Of a stretch of DNA of 64,000 nucleotides, positions 49,590 through 59,377 are shown one piece after another. The DNA comes from Bacteroidota bacterium (GTDB lineage Bacteria > Bacteroidota > Bacteroidia > Flavobacteriales_D > Crocinitomicaceae). A model generated the notes under the pieces. That model ran no database searches, was not told the origin of the DNA, and saw nothing but the letters and a program-made list of their open reading frames with translations. The stretch covers positions 1-64,000 of the forward strand of contig SBGX01000020.1 of the NCBI GenBank assembly GCA_006226425.1. Reading direction: 5' to 3'. Every line of letters starts with the position of its first letter. Positions within the stretch are counted from its first letter, which is position 1. Position numbers and translations under genes: made by a program.

Positions 49590-52500
49590 TTACTGAACAA
49601 CCACCTTTCTGGTGATCAACTCACCATCGATGGTACCGCTGACAAAATATACTCCTCTCGCCATGTCGGTTACTTCATATCTCAATCCTGTTTCCTGAGT
49701 AATGTCAATCTTCTTGATCAACTGACCCAGTTCATTTACAATTTTAAATTGTCCTGCTTGTGAAGACTGCACAACAAACTGACCACCGTTCGGGTTTGGA
49801 TATGCAATCAGACTGGCAGTACCAAGATACTGAGTTGCTTCCTCTCCATTTGTCAGGTCGTTAGCGACCATCGCAGCTGGTGTAGTCACCGTACAAGGAT
49901 CACCGTAAGGTCCCCACATTCCATTTGCGTACGCAGAAACATAAACCGTATACGTTTTGTTTGTCGTTGTTCCAGTCAACCAGCTCAAACGGAACAGGTT
50001 GTCAGACGAACCTCTAACAGACAATCCTACAAATGATCCACCGTCCATTACTTTGTAACGGTAGTTGGTTGCATCTGTCACTGCCTCTGCATACAATGCA
50101 CTGGTCATCGCTGGAATAGATACTCCACAAGATGCCACATTTAGTTTCGTAGCAGGAACTGGTGTCGTAACCGTACAATACGGTCCGTAAGACTGCCATG
50201 CACCACTCACGTAAGCCGCGATTCGTACCTGGTAAGTTCTTGCCATAGTTGCACCAGTAATCCAGCTCAGTCGGAAGTTCGTATTTGCAGAACCTCTTTC
50301 AGAACGTGCATAGAAGGAAGTTCCCCAGTGACGTACTTCAATACGATAGTTCGTTGCACCAGCCACCGGATAGAAGCTCAATTCTTCATCCAATGTAGCC
50401 ACTGTTGTACCACAATCAGATGAAATCAACTTCGTTGCAGGAGTTGTTACGGTTCTTGTCGTTCCATAAGACTCCCATTGTCCATTTACGTATGCAGCTA
50501 CCTGAACATTGTAAGTTGTTCCGTACTTGATTCCGGAAGACAACCAACTCATTCGGAACAAGGTGCTTGAGCTTCCACGAACTGAAATCGTCGTGAACCC
50601 TGTTGCCGGATGTGTAATCAGGTAACGGTAGTTTGTTGCTCCTGAAACTGCTGTACAGTTCAATGCTTCATTCAAGGAACTCAAGGTTGCATTTGAAGTC
50701 AAAGCTGTTTGACAGTTCTGAATCGTTGCAGTAACTGCAGAACGAGCAGCAGATGTACACTGTCCGTCAACCGCTTCCGCATAATACGTAGTCGTAGATG
50801 AAATGCTTGGTGTTGTGAAGCTTGAACCACTTCCGATGGAAGAACCTCCCGTAGAAGCTGTGTACCAATCAATTGAACCATTACTTGGTGTTGCACCAAT
50901 GCTAACAGTTCCGGTACCACAATTCAAACCATCAGATGTAGCTGAAATCGTTGGGATGGCACAAGGAATGATGATTCCGTAATCTTCTGCTTCCCCATAA
51001 GCCATGTTGTCACAAGCACCTCCAACACCACCGAAGTCGGACATCACACGCATTCTCAATATTTTTCCTACGACAGCAGGGCTGGATGGAATATTGATTG
51101 TAGTAGAGTGAGAACCTGCGGCACTACCACTACTGTAAACCAATTCTCCGGCATCATCCATGTCTCCATCATCATTGTAATCAATGAAAACCTTACAGAA
51201 CTCAGCGTTAGTTCCTACCAGGGTCACTGTAATATTATGAGAAGAACCAGGCATTACTGTTGTAGTTGCTGCACAGGTGAAATCCTGAGTTCCATCGTTA
51301 TTACTGTCATTATGATTGTTATCAATCGTATTGAATTGTACACGGATGACTCCCGTACCAAAGTTTCCTGTATTCGTGGTAGAAGGAGTACAAGCTGCCG
51401 TTGGTGTATTATAAATGCTTAAAGTCGCTTCATTGGAAGTAGCGTTTCCACATCCGTTTGAAACATAACAACGATACTTGTAACCATCGTGCGTTCCTGT
51501 TGCACCTGTAATTGTCAATGAAGCTGTCGTTGCTCCACTATACACACCTCCGTTGGAAACGTTACCGTAACCTGAACCGGTGTCTACCTGCCATTGATAA
51601 GCTTTACTCGTTCCAGAAGCAGTCACCGTAAAGCTTGCATTTGAACCTGAACAACCTCCTGCGTTCGACGGATGAGAAGTTATGGCTGGAGCTGAACATG
51701 GAGGGGTATTGATATAAATACCGTAATCCTCGATCTCTCCGTAAGTTACGTCATTACATCCACCTGTAATACTGTTGAAATCGGAAATGATACGCATTCT
51801 AAGGATCTTTCCTGTTACATCTGGTTCCGCCGGAATGGTGATCGTCGTTGTGTGAACACCTCCACTAATTGAACCGGAGTTATATACCTGCTCACCTGCA
51901 GCAAAACTTCCGTCGTCATTATAATCGATGTAAACTCTACAGTTTTCAGCGTTCCCATCATTTAAGGTAACTGTTAAGCTGTAACCAGTATTTACGTCAA
52001 CCGTTGCATAATTGGAACAAACAAAATCTTGTGTTCCGTCATTGCTATTGGCCGTATGTGCATTGTCAATTGTTACAAACTGTACGCGGTCAATTCCAGT
52101 TCCAAAGTTTCCTGTACTCGTGGTAGAAGGAGCACAGGCTGAAGTCGGTCCCGGAGGAGTTGCCGTATAACTCAAAGAACTGGCATCATTTGCCGAATAA
52201 GCATCCGTACTGCTATTCGGACTGGATACAGATACATTGAAGGTATGTGAACCCGAAGTTCCTGAATAACTTGACAAGGTCACATCCGTTTGCGCATTAG
52301 ATGCTAAACTTCCAGTCCAGTTATAATTTACAGGAGTTCCTCCGTCGACGTTATAAGATATCGTCATTGAAGTGACTGTTGTAGAACCGTAATTTTTAAT
52401 CGTCACCACCGGATCATAACTACCACCACAATTTGTGGAAGTTGGTGTAACGATTGCATGCACCCCCACGTCCAATGCATAAACAGGATTACAACCATCC

Positions 52501-53648
52501 GAAGTTGTCAAACTAGATCTATCACCGGTCATCGCAGCTGTCAAACGTGTTTTTTGCCCCGCGGTAAATTCTGTTTGACACACATCTGAAGAATAATCCA
52601 TGAAGTTGTGTACAAACAGTGCGTTGGAAGAGTTTCCGTCACAAGAGTTTGTCCCTCCAGAGTTACAGTCACTATTACTTCTCTGATGAGGTGGCGTATC
52701 AGTAACACAGTCACCTATATGCACCCATTGCCCAGCATCTGAGTCCCAATAAGTACAACCGTCCGATTGAGTTGGACAGCTTACTGAACCAGCATTATTT
52801 GTACCTTTGTCACCTTCAAAAGTATGGTACAGACTCAATGCATGTCCCATTTCGTGCACAAACGTAATGTTTCGGTTCGTATAACTTTTTAGGTTGTAGC
52901 TCAATGATCCATCCGGGTCATATCCGAAGGAGTTATAAAGCATTACCGCACCATCTTTAGCAGATGAAGCACCTGGGAAATAAGCATATCCCTGCGTGCC
53001 GGCTCCTGCATTATTGTCATTGATCTCAGTTACAATCCAAATGTTATAATATTTTGTATTATCCCACTTGCTTAAGGCTTTCACAGCATCCTCGTTATTC
53101 GTTCCTGTTCCTCCATTGGCATCACAGATTCCTTTTGTCGAATACTGGGTTACTCCGGAACCATCCACACGCAAAATCCCGGTAGTTGGGTTTCCAGAAG
53201 CATCACGCTGCGCCAAACAAAATTGAATATCCGTATCTACCCCTGTGTAAGTTGTATGTGCCGTACTGGTATTTGAATACGCTGCATTCAAATTGGTAAT
53301 GGCACTTTCAATTTGTGCCGTTGAAATGTTGGCACCAACACCTACAGCCTGTCCTGTGTGGATCACGTGTACAACCACCGGAATGGTATACGTGGCCTTA
53401 GACTGGACCGGGTTCTTTAAAAATTTCTGATAATGCTCTTCCTGTTGCTTTACTCGCTGAGCAAAGGCAGGGTCTTTTTTGAGCATTTCTCGATGTCGCA
53501 GATCGAAGCCACATTTTTCGTGCGTCGCTCCGTGACTAGTGGCGACGCCCACCTTACTTTTCCCGGGAGTATGCCCAAATTGTTCGAGCTGCCCGAAAGA
53601 GTACGATGAAGCTAACACCACTGCTAGAAGTACTGATTTCAGTTTCAT
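49590..53648 (-). CDS. M43 (pappalysin/cytophagalysin) metalloprotease with GEVED domains, three C-terminal repeats and T9SS signal
   Basis: A 1352-residue secreted protease. The signal peptide is 1-19. The zinc site HEMGHALSLYH is at 265-275 (His265, Glu266, His269, His275), with the Met-turn in NFMDYSSD. Two GEVED domains (each ending YGEIEDYGIYI or YGEAEDYGIII) flank an Ig-like domain. Three tandem repeats of about 90 residues follow (about 980-1257), each built as CG...LSF/LYA...GATNYRYxV...RGSxxxxFRLSWxxG...TYxVxVAAYVxGxWxSYGxxCTVTTP. A type A T9SS sorting domain ends the protein (YPNPNGGQFVV onwards). It is probably released or anchored on the cell surface by type IX secretion. Confidence 0.93.
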   Translation of the reverse strand: MKLKSVLLAVVLASSYSFGQLEQFGHTPGKSKVGVATSHGATHEKCGFDLRHREMLKKDPAFAQRVKQQEEHYQKFLKNPVQSKATYTIPVVVHVIHTGQAVGVGANISTAQIESAITNLNAAYSNTSTAHTTYTGVDTDIQFCLAQRDASGNPTTGILRVDGSGVTQYSTKGICDANGGTGTNNEDAVKALSKWDNTKYYNIWIVTEINDNNAGAGTQGYAYFPGASSAKDGAVMLYNSFGYDPDGSLSYNLKSYTNRNITFVHEMGHALSLYHTFEGDKGTNNAGSVSCPTQSDGCTYWDSDAGQWVHIGDCVTDTPPHQRSNSDCNSGGTNSCDGNSSNALFVHNFMDYSSDVCQTEFTAGQKTRLTAAMTGDRSSLTTSDGCNPVYALDVGVHAIVTPTSTNCGGSYDPVVTIKNYGSTTVTSMTISYNVDGGTPVNYNWTGSLASNAQTDVTLSSYSGTSGSHTFNVSVSSPNSSTDAYSANDASSLSYTATPPGPTSACAPSTTSTGNFGTGIDRVQFVTIDNAHTANSNDGTQDFVCSNYATVDVNTGYSLTVTLNDGNAENCRVYIDYNDDGSFAAGEQVYNSGSISGGVHTTTITIPAEPDVTGKILRMRIISDFNSITGGCNDVTYGEIEDYGIYINTPPCSAPAITSHPSNAGGCSGSNASFTVTASGTSKAYQWQVDTGSGYGNVSNGGVYSGATTASLTITGATGTHDGYKYRCYVSNGCGNATSNEATLSIYNTPTAACTPSTTNTGNFGTGVIRVQFNTIDNNHNDSNNDGTQDFTCAATTTVMPGSSHNITVTLVGTNAEFCKVFIDYNDDGDMDDAGELVYSSGSAAGSHSTTINIPSSPAVVGKILRMRVMSDFGGVGGACDNMAYGEAEDYGIIIPCAIPTISATSDGLNCGTGTVSIGATPSNGSIDWYTASTGGSSIGSGSSFTTPSISSTTTYYAEAVDGQCTSAARSAVTATIQNCQTALTSNATLSSLNEALNCTAVSGATNYRYLITHPATGFTTISVRGSSSTLFRMSWLSSGIKYGTTYNVQVAAYVNGQWESYGTTRTVTTPATKLISSDCGTTVATLDEELSFYPVAGATNYRIEVRHWGTSFYARSERGSANTNFRLSWITGATMARTYQVRIAAYVSGAWQSYGPYCTVTTPVPATKLNVASCGVSIPAMTSALYAEAVTDATNYRYKVMDGGSFVGLSVRGSSDNLFRLSWLTGTTTNKTYTVYVSAYANGMWGPYGDPCTVTTPAAMVANDLTNGEEATQYLGTASLIAYPNPNGGQFVVQSSQAGQFKIVNELGQLIKKIDITQETGLRYEVTDMARGVYFVSGTIDGELITRKVVVQ
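49878..50711 (-). repeat. Three tandem ~280-bp repeats inside the M43 protease gene
   Basis: The three copies encode homologous but diverged segments (approximately residues 980-1070, 1071-1164 and 1165-1257), each ending in TVTTP with conserved RGSS and SWL/SWI motifs. Divergence between copies argues for old duplication rather than recent expansion. I recall similar repeats in secreted proteins of Fluviicola-like bacteria, which I could not check here. Confidence 0.8.
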
Positions 53649-53669
53649 AATTTTGACTTTGAGTTTTCA

Positions 53670-53677
53670 CAAAAATA
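53670..53677 (-). promoter_or_regulatory. -7 box of the M43 protease gene
   Basis: TATTTTTG on the minus strand, 21 bases before the ATG at 53648. No well-placed TTG; a 6-bp palindrome (TTTTGA-ATGG-TCAAAA, 53702-53717) lies just upstream. Confidence 0.45.
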
Positions 53678-53778
53678 AGTAATTCAGTTAAAAAAAACAC
53701 GTTTTGAATGGTCAAAATGTGGAATTCAAATCACTCACATGGTCCCCTAAGTTACTAATTTTGTGGACTCAAGCCAAA

Positions 53779-55779
53779 TTAATAGGATGCTAACTCCTGT
53801 AATGCCTTAAAGAAGCGCTCTTTCGGAAGGTAATTGTTTTCCAGTTCCGCTGCAAAAGGGATTGGAGTATCCAATGCCGCAATTCGTTCTACGGGTGCAT
53901 CCAACAGTTCAAAGCAATTTTCCTGGATCAGGGAACTAATTTCGGCTCCAATCCCTCCGGTCATATTGTCCTCATGCAAGATCAACACTTTCCCTGTTTG
54001 CTCCACAGCCTCAAAAATAGCGTCCTTATCCAAAGGTGCCAGGCTTCTTAAGTCCAGGACATGAATGGAGATTTCCGGATACTTCTCAACGGCTTCCAGT
54101 GCCCAATGCACTCCCAAACCGTAGCTAATGACCGTCAATTCATCTCCTTCATTTCGACACAAGGCTTTCCCGATCTCTGTGGTGAAGTATTCCTGAGTCA
54201 CGTCTTCGCGTACACTTCGGTAGAGGTACTTGTGCTCAAAAAACATCACTGGATTCGGATCTTCGATCGCCGCATTCAACAAACCTTTGGCATCTTCCGG
54301 AAAGGCCGGATAGACAATTTTTAATCCTGGTGTATGGAAGAACCATGCCTCGTTGCTTTGGCTGTGGAATGGTCCCGCAGCAGCACCAGCTCCCGTTGGC
54401 ATCCGCACTACCACGTCTGCATTCTGCCCCCATCTCCAATGGATTTTGGCTAAATTATTGACGATTTGATTGAATCCACAGGTCACAAAATCCGCAAACT
54501 GCATTTCTACCACTGCTTTCATTCCAGCGATGGACAGCCCCAAACCAGCTCCAACAATCGCCGATTCACAAATCGGCGTATTCCGAACACGGTCTTTTCC
54601 AAACTCTTCGACAAAGCCTTCCGTGATCTTAAACACCCCTCCATACTCGGCGACATCCTGCCCCATTACAACTAAATCAGGGTATTTGCGCATAGATTGT
54701 CGCAAGCCGTCCGAAATGGCATCAATGAATCGCTGCTCTCCCTTTACTCCTTTCGCTTCAATCACCTGTTGATTATAGGGCGCAAACAAATCGTTTACTT
54801 CCCGATCAGTATCGGGTTGAACTTTCTCTTCATTGAACGCCAAATCAAGTCCTTCCTGAATTTCCGCTTTGATCTCATTGCGAAACAACTCAATCATCTG
54901 TTCATTCAACAAACCAATCTCCAACAAGTATCTCTCAAAATTGCTCACTGGATCTTTGATCTCCCATTCATCCTGCAAGCCTTCCGGGTAATACTTTGTT
55001 CCGGAAGCTTCCTCGTGTCCACGCATCCGGAAGGTCATGAACTCCAGTAAAAAAGGTCTTGGCTTCTCACGAATGGATTGTGCTACTTTCCGCACTACGG
55101 AAACGACTTCCAAAATATTGTTTCCATCAATCTGAAATGCATCGATTCCATACCCGATTCCTTTATCCACAAACTGCTTACAGCGGAATTGTTCTCTACT
55201 TGGAGTAGAAAGTCCCCAGGCATTATTCTCAATTCCAAAAATCACTGGCAAATCCCAAACGGAGGCCACATTCACAGCTTCGTGAAAATCTCCTTCGCTC
55301 GCTCCACCATCTCCGGTGAACACCATAGTCGCTTTTCCTTCACCCTTCAATTGTGAGGCCAGTGCGATTCCATCCGCCACCCCCATCTGTGGCCCCAGGT
55401 GTGAGATCATCCCCACAATGCGGTGTTCATTAGAACCAAAATGAAAGGAACGGTCCCTTCCCTTTGTAAAACCGGACATTTTTCCCTGAAACTGGGCAAA
55501 TAATCTGTTCAAGGGCACTTCTCTCGTTGTAAAGACACCCAGATTTCGGTGCATCGGAAGCATGTATTCATCCTTGTTCATGGCCCAGGCAGTTCCGACG
55601 GAAATAGCTTCTTGTCCCCAACCCGAGAACCATTTGGAGATTTTTCCCTGGCGGAGCAAAATGAGCATTTTCTCCTCGATCATTCGAGGTTTCAAAATGG
55701 CTTTATAAATGGCTAATAACTCCTTATCTTCAAAGCCCATACGATCAAACTTGATCGCCTCTTTCTTGGCAAGCTTCAT
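53779..55779 (-). CDS. Fused branched-chain 2-oxoacid dehydrogenase E1 (alpha-beta)
   Basis: A 666-residue fusion of both E1 subunits, thiamine-diphosphate dependent, for oxidative decarboxylation of branched-chain 2-oxoacids. The alpha part (1-335) has the ThDP motif GDGGASEG at 156-163 and ENN at 184-186, with RMRGHEEASGTKYYPEG. The beta part (about 345-666) begins VKGEQRFIDAISDGLRQSMR and contains the MPTGAGAAAGPFHSQSNEAW and VLDLRSLAPLDKDAIFEAVE segments. Such fusions are common in Bacteroidota and feed branched fatty-acid synthesis. No terminator is visible after the stop. It lies 21 bases behind the coiled-coil gene. Confidence 0.93.
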   Translation of the reverse strand: MKLAKKEAIKFDRMGFEDKELLAIYKAILKPRMIEEKMLILLRQGKISKWFSGWGQEAISVGTAWAMNKDEYMLPMHRNLGVFTTREVPLNRLFAQFQGKMSGFTKGRDRSFHFGSNEHRIVGMISHLGPQMGVADGIALASQLKGEGKATMVFTGDGGASEGDFHEAVNVASVWDLPVIFGIENNAWGLSTPSREQFRCKQFVDKGIGYGIDAFQIDGNNILEVVSVVRKVAQSIREKPRPFLLEFMTFRMRGHEEASGTKYYPEGLQDEWEIKDPVSNFERYLLEIGLLNEQMIELFRNEIKAEIQEGLDLAFNEEKVQPDTDREVNDLFAPYNQQVIEAKGVKGEQRFIDAISDGLRQSMRKYPDLVVMGQDVAEYGGVFKITEGFVEEFGKDRVRNTPICESAIVGAGLGLSIAGMKAVVEMQFADFVTCGFNQIVNNLAKIHWRWGQNADVVVRMPTGAGAAAGPFHSQSNEAWFFHTPGLKIVYPAFPEDAKGLLNAAIEDPNPVMFFEHKYLYRSVREDVTQEYFTTEIGKALCRNEGDELTVISYGLGVHWALEAVEKYPEISIHVLDLRSLAPLDKDAIFEAVEQTGKVLILHEDNMTGGIGAEISSLIQENCFELLDAPVERIAALDTPIPFAAELENNYLPKERFFKALQELASY

Positions 55780-55800
55780 GAAATTTCCTTTTCTGTTGAT

Positions 55801-56760
55801 TTACTTGAGTGTGAAACTATCCTTTCCTATCACCTGCTGGTCGCAGAAAATCTTAATATGATAATTCCCTTTGACTGCCTTCTCTCCTTTCAAATCAAAG
55901 AAGACGGCCATATCCAATTGTTGATTATTATAATCAATTTCCTTTCTATCTGAATAGGCGACCTGCACCCCATCCACAGTCGTTACGTAATCTGCTCTCG
56001 CTTGTAGAATACGTCCTTCCGGGTTAGTTACCTGCAAGTAAACCACTTTTCTTCCGGCACTTGCAATGGCATTTTCAGATAAGGTGAATGAAGATTTAAT
56101 CTGTACACAGTTTCTCGCCCGATTCGTCGGCTCAGTTGTATTGTTCAGCTTCATCCGAAGTCCTGTGGAACTGAAATTATATGCCTGCAACTTCGATCCC
56201 TGTCGGACCTTTTCGGCATTATCTTCTGCTTCCGCCCGGTATTGATCACGTTCTTCAATGGTTGAACTCAATTGGGTCGACTTGGTTTCTAATTCTGAGG
56301 TCAATTGCAAATTCAGGGTATTGAGGGAGTCAATCTGATGTACATAGCCCTTCATAATGCGACGCAAGGTCTCATTCTCTTTGTTTAATTCAAACAGTTC
56401 CCGGGCACTCCATCTCCGCTGACTATTCAATTTATTTAACAACTCCTGAATTCGTTCCTTTTGTTTGTTAATGCTATCCGACTGGGAAACATCTTTGGCC
56501 TTTAACGCGTCATAGGTATCCAGCATTCGTTGAAAATCTTTTCGCAAATCATTGCTCATATTCCCTACATAACCGGACATCATATCATTCATCCCCTTCA
56601 TGTCTGCCTCCAACTCCTGCTTTGCACTCGCACAATCATTGATCTCACGTGTTGCTCCTGCCAATCGGTATGCCAGATAGCCAACTCCTGCCGCTAACAA
56701 CAAGATGACAATCAGGTAAATCCCACCCGTTTTTCTGGGCTTTGAAACTTCTTCAGACAT
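55801..56760 (-). CDS. Membrane-anchored coiled-coil protein, unknown function
   Basis: A 319-residue protein with one N-terminal transmembrane helix (about 11-31, GGIYLIVILLLAAGVGYLAY), a long coiled coil (about 45-190, for example KQKERIQELLNKLNSQRRWS and LELTSELETKSTQLS-like heptads) and a beta-rich C-terminal domain (about 215-319, QLDMAVFFDLKGEKAVKGNY). The N-in orientation would put the coiled coil in the periplasm. No known family is recognised. It lies between an aldehyde dehydrogenase and bkd E1, with its own -7 box at 56778-56785. Confidence 0.75.
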   Translation of the reverse strand: MSEEVSKPRKTGGIYLIVILLLAAGVGYLAYRLAGATREINDCASAKQELEADMKGMNDMMSGYVGNMSNDLRKDFQRMLDTYDALKAKDVSQSDSINKQKERIQELLNKLNSQRRWSARELFELNKENETLRRIMKGYVHQIDSLNTLNLQLTSELETKSTQLSSTIEERDQYRAEAEDNAEKVRQGSKLQAYNFSSTGLRMKLNNTTEPTNRARNCVQIKSSFTLSENAIASAGRKVVYLQVTNPEGRILQARADYVTTVDGVQVAYSDRKEIDYNNQQLDMAVFFDLKGEKAVKGNYHIKIFCDQQVIGKDSFTLK

Positions 56761-56777
56761 ATTCCCTTTTTTTAAAA

Positions 56778-56785
56778 CAAATATA
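56778..56785 (-). promoter_or_regulatory. -7 box of the coiled-coil protein gene
   Basis: TATATTTG on the minus strand, 17 bases before the ATG at 56760. No TTG at the ideal spacing. Confidence 0.45.
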
Positions 56786-56788
56786 CGA

Positions 56789-58294
56789 TTAACTAATTAA
56801 TTCTTTGAGTTGCTTCTCCGAAAATCCCTGAAAACAAATCGGCCTCAAAAAACGCGCTATGGCATCACTACCGACGGCCGTAAACCGTGAATCACTGGAA
56901 GCCGGAAACGGGCCTCCGTGATGCATATCCCGATCAACCGTTACCCCGGTCGGAACACCATTTAACACCATTCTTCCGGCATGCGACATTCCCCATTCAA
57001 AAACCGAACGATATTGTTTCAATTCACTATCGGAGGCAAACACACTACAGGTTAATTGCCCTGCTAAATTATTCAATACTTCCAGCAATTGCGCTTCATC
57101 CTTACATCGCACAAATAGCGTATGCAAACCAAACACCTCCTCTGCAAGCACTTGACTGCTGACAAAGGTTTCCGCAGACAATTCTACCATAAAAGGTTCG
57201 GCAATACCTGTTTTTTCTGGCAACTCCACGTTCACCCCCTTTTCCTGGAGTAAAAGCACATTCCGTTCCAAGCCTCCATAATACTTCTCATATAAGTCCG
57301 GGTGGACCATCACCTGAGGCGCAATCGCCTTAACAGCCGCACTCATTTCATGCACCAAATAGTCCCACTCGGAAGACGCCAGGCCAATGACCAAACCTGG
57401 ATTCGTACAAAATTGTCCGGCATCCAGCGTCATCGAATCTCGTATCAGAGTAACTAGTTGCTCTTTCTCATCTTTCAGTTTCTGAGGCAATACCACTATC
57501 GGGTTAACGCTTCCCATTTCAGCAAAGAAAGGAATTGGCTCTTTCCGATTTTGAGCAATTTGATACAGGGCCATCCCTCCAGGAATACTGCCCGTAAAAC
57601 CTACTGCCTTTACCAATTCATGTTTTACCAAAAAAGCACCTAACCAATGTCCCTTCGCATTTAGATTGGAAAAAACTCCATCAGGCATCTTTGTCTCCTT
57701 CGCCGCCCGATTCACCAGTTGTGCCACTAAATCTCCTGTGCCGGCATGCATCTCATGTCCCTTTACAATCACCGGACAACCTGCCGCTAGTGCCGAAGCA
57801 CTATCTCCACCCATCGTGGAATAGGCAAAGGGAAAATTAGAAGCCCCAAAAACCACTACAGGACCCAGACTCAGAAATCTTTTATTCAAAAAACATGCTT
57901 CATCCGAATCGCTCTCGGAAGGCAACAAGCGTTGATTCTGTTCGATTGCTTTCGCAAAATGTTCTAATTGAAAACAGGTACGATCTAATTCCGCCGCAGC
58001 TCTTTTTTCAGAGAGCCCTGACTCCAGACAAAAAATTTGTTCCAGATAAACCCGTTCTGCTCTAAATGATTCAGCAATTTTCCTTAAAAATTCAGCCCTT
58101 CTACTTATGGGCATAAAACGATAAGCCTCCCAGGCAAGGTGAGCTTTTCGTACCGATTCATAAGCCATCTCTTCCGTGGCTTCTTCAATCACAAAATGAT
58201 TTTCTTCGTTCCGTTTCGGGTTGTAAGTCCTGAATGTCTTGACAGCCCCCTCCCCATTGGAAAAACCTAGTATATTCTTCCCTTGAACTTCCAT
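56789..58294 (-). CDS. Aldehyde dehydrogenase (NADP-type, ketoglutarate-semialdehyde-like)
   Basis: A 501-residue aldehyde dehydrogenase. Catalytic residues are in place: Asn154 (GASNFPFA), Lys178 (IVKGHEMH), Glu259 (FFAEMGSVNP) and nucleophile Cys296 (DAGQFCTNPG). The GSVNP and QFCTNPG wording is typical of the NADP-dependent 2-oxoglutarate-semialdehyde dehydrogenase subgroup, used in pentose or hydroxyproline breakdown, but no such pathway genes are nearby. It lies 5 bases behind purS, an unexpected metabolic partner. Confidence 0.88.
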   Translation of the reverse strand: MEVQGKNILGFSNGEGAVKTFRTYNPKRNEENHFVIEEATEEMAYESVRKAHLAWEAYRFMPISRRAEFLRKIAESFRAERVYLEQIFCLESGLSEKRAAAELDRTCFQLEHFAKAIEQNQRLLPSESDSDEACFLNKRFLSLGPVVVFGASNFPFAYSTMGGDSASALAAGCPVIVKGHEMHAGTGDLVAQLVNRAAKETKMPDGVFSNLNAKGHWLGAFLVKHELVKAVGFTGSIPGGMALYQIAQNRKEPIPFFAEMGSVNPIVVLPQKLKDEKEQLVTLIRDSMTLDAGQFCTNPGLVIGLASSEWDYLVHEMSAAVKAIAPQVMVHPDLYEKYYGGLERNVLLLQEKGVNVELPEKTGIAEPFMVELSAETFVSSQVLAEEVFGLHTLFVRCKDEAQLLEVLNNLAGQLTCSVFASDSELKQYRSVFEWGMSHAGRMVLNGVPTGVTVDRDMHHGGPFPASSDSRFTAVGSDAIARFLRPICFQGFSEKQLKELIS

Positions 58295-58299
58295 GCCTT

Positions 58300-58551
58300 T
58301 TAGGCAGGATCAATCACGAAGGAATAACTCTCCATAATTTGATTGGAAAGTATTTTTTTACAGGCTTGATCAACTTTGGCACTTGCCTCATCGGCAGAAC
58401 CTGCTTCCACAAATAAACGAATATGACGACCAATCCGAACCCCTTCAATTTCAGGTAAGCCAACATTCTTCATACTGTTCGTTACCGCCTTTCCTTGTGG
58501 ATCCAACAGGGCATCCAATGGCATCACGTCTATTTCTGCTTTATACTTCAT
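58300..58551 (-). CDS. purS: Phosphoribosylformylglycinamidine synthase subunit PurS
   Basis: An 83-residue purine-synthesis subunit that bridges PurL and PurQ in the three-protein FGAM synthase. It has the family pattern MKYKAEIDVMPLDALLDPQG, then GLPEIEGVRIGRHIRLFVE, and CKKILSNQIMESYSF near the end. The ATG overlaps the pssA stop by 11 bases, so the two are co-translated. PurL and PurQ are not in the window. Confidence 0.93.
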   Translation of the reverse strand: MKYKAEIDVMPLDALLDPQGKAVTNSMKNVGLPEIEGVRIGRHIRLFVEAGSADEASAKVDQACKKILSNQIMESYSFVIDPA

Positions 58552-59377
58552 CGTTCCTTTTTTTTGTCAAATTAGACACACCAGAAAGTGTCAGGTACAA
58601 AATTATAATAATTGGCACAGACCAAAACCTTAATAAGACAATAAGAAATAAACAAGTTATTAAGAATCCCCAACGCAGTTCGTTTCCTTTCCACCCAAAA
58701 TTCTTGAATTTGAGAGCCATCAGCGGCCACTCCGCAATCAGCAGGAAGGACATGAGTAGAATAAGCAACATCAACACGTAAGGATTCAACATCCAGGTCA
58801 CCAGGGTTCCCGCCAGTCCACCAGAAGCATGATTGGCATAAATAATCAACGGAAAAGCACAAAAAAACAAGGTGTTTGCCGGAGTAGGAAGACCTATGAA
58901 CTGATCGCTTTGTCGTTCATCAATATTGAACTTGGCTAATCTCAACATGGAAAAAACAGCTATCAACAGACCTGAAAAAGGAATCCAGGAAAAACTCCCC
59001 CAATGAATGACCTTTTCAAACCAGGCAAAAAACATCAACTTCAACTGGAATTGTTCCGGGACCACGCTCCACAAATCCGGCTTGTAAAAATGGTGAACGC
59101 TGTAGGTCAACAAAACCATCATCATTATAGCTGGAGCCAGTCCAAAACTAACCATATCAGCCAGCGAATCCAACTGCTTCCCCAGTTCTCCTTGTTGCCT
59201 CAAAAGTCGAGCAACAAATCCGTCGGCAAAATCAAATAGAGCAGCCAACAACAATGGATATGGAGCCAAATCAACCCTTCCGTGCAAAGACAAGAGTATG
59301 GAGATGATCCCGCAAAGCATATTTGCGATGGTCAACAGATTGGGCAGATTGAAAAGTGAAATGGAGCTTTTAGTCAT
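58541..59377 (-). CDS. pssA: CDP-diacylglycerol-serine O-phosphatidyltransferase
   Basis: Makes phosphatidylserine, the precursor of phosphatidylethanolamine. The 278-residue membrane protein has several hydrophobic helices and the CDP-alcohol phosphotransferase motif with Asp49, Asp52, Gly53, Ala56, Arg57, Gly66, Asp70 and Asp74. The C-terminal region is strongly hydrophobic (about 195-275). ATG at 59377 is preferred to a TTG five codons earlier. It heads a minus-strand operon pssA-purS-aldehyde dehydrogenase and is divergent from the porV2-like gene. Confidence 0.92.
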   Translation of the reverse strand: MTKSSISLFNLPNLLTIANMLCGIISILLSLHGRVDLAPYPLLLAALFDFADGFVARLLRQQGELGKQLDSLADMVSFGLAPAIMMMVLLTYSVHHFYKPDLWSVVPEQFQLKLMFFAWFEKVIHWGSFSWIPFSGLLIAVFSMLRLAKFNIDERQSDQFIGLPTPANTLFFCAFPLIIYANHASGGLAGTLVTWMLNPYVLMLLILLMSFLLIAEWPLMALKFKNFGWKGNELRWGFLITCLFLIVLLRFWSVPIIIILYLTLSGVSNLTKKRNDEV

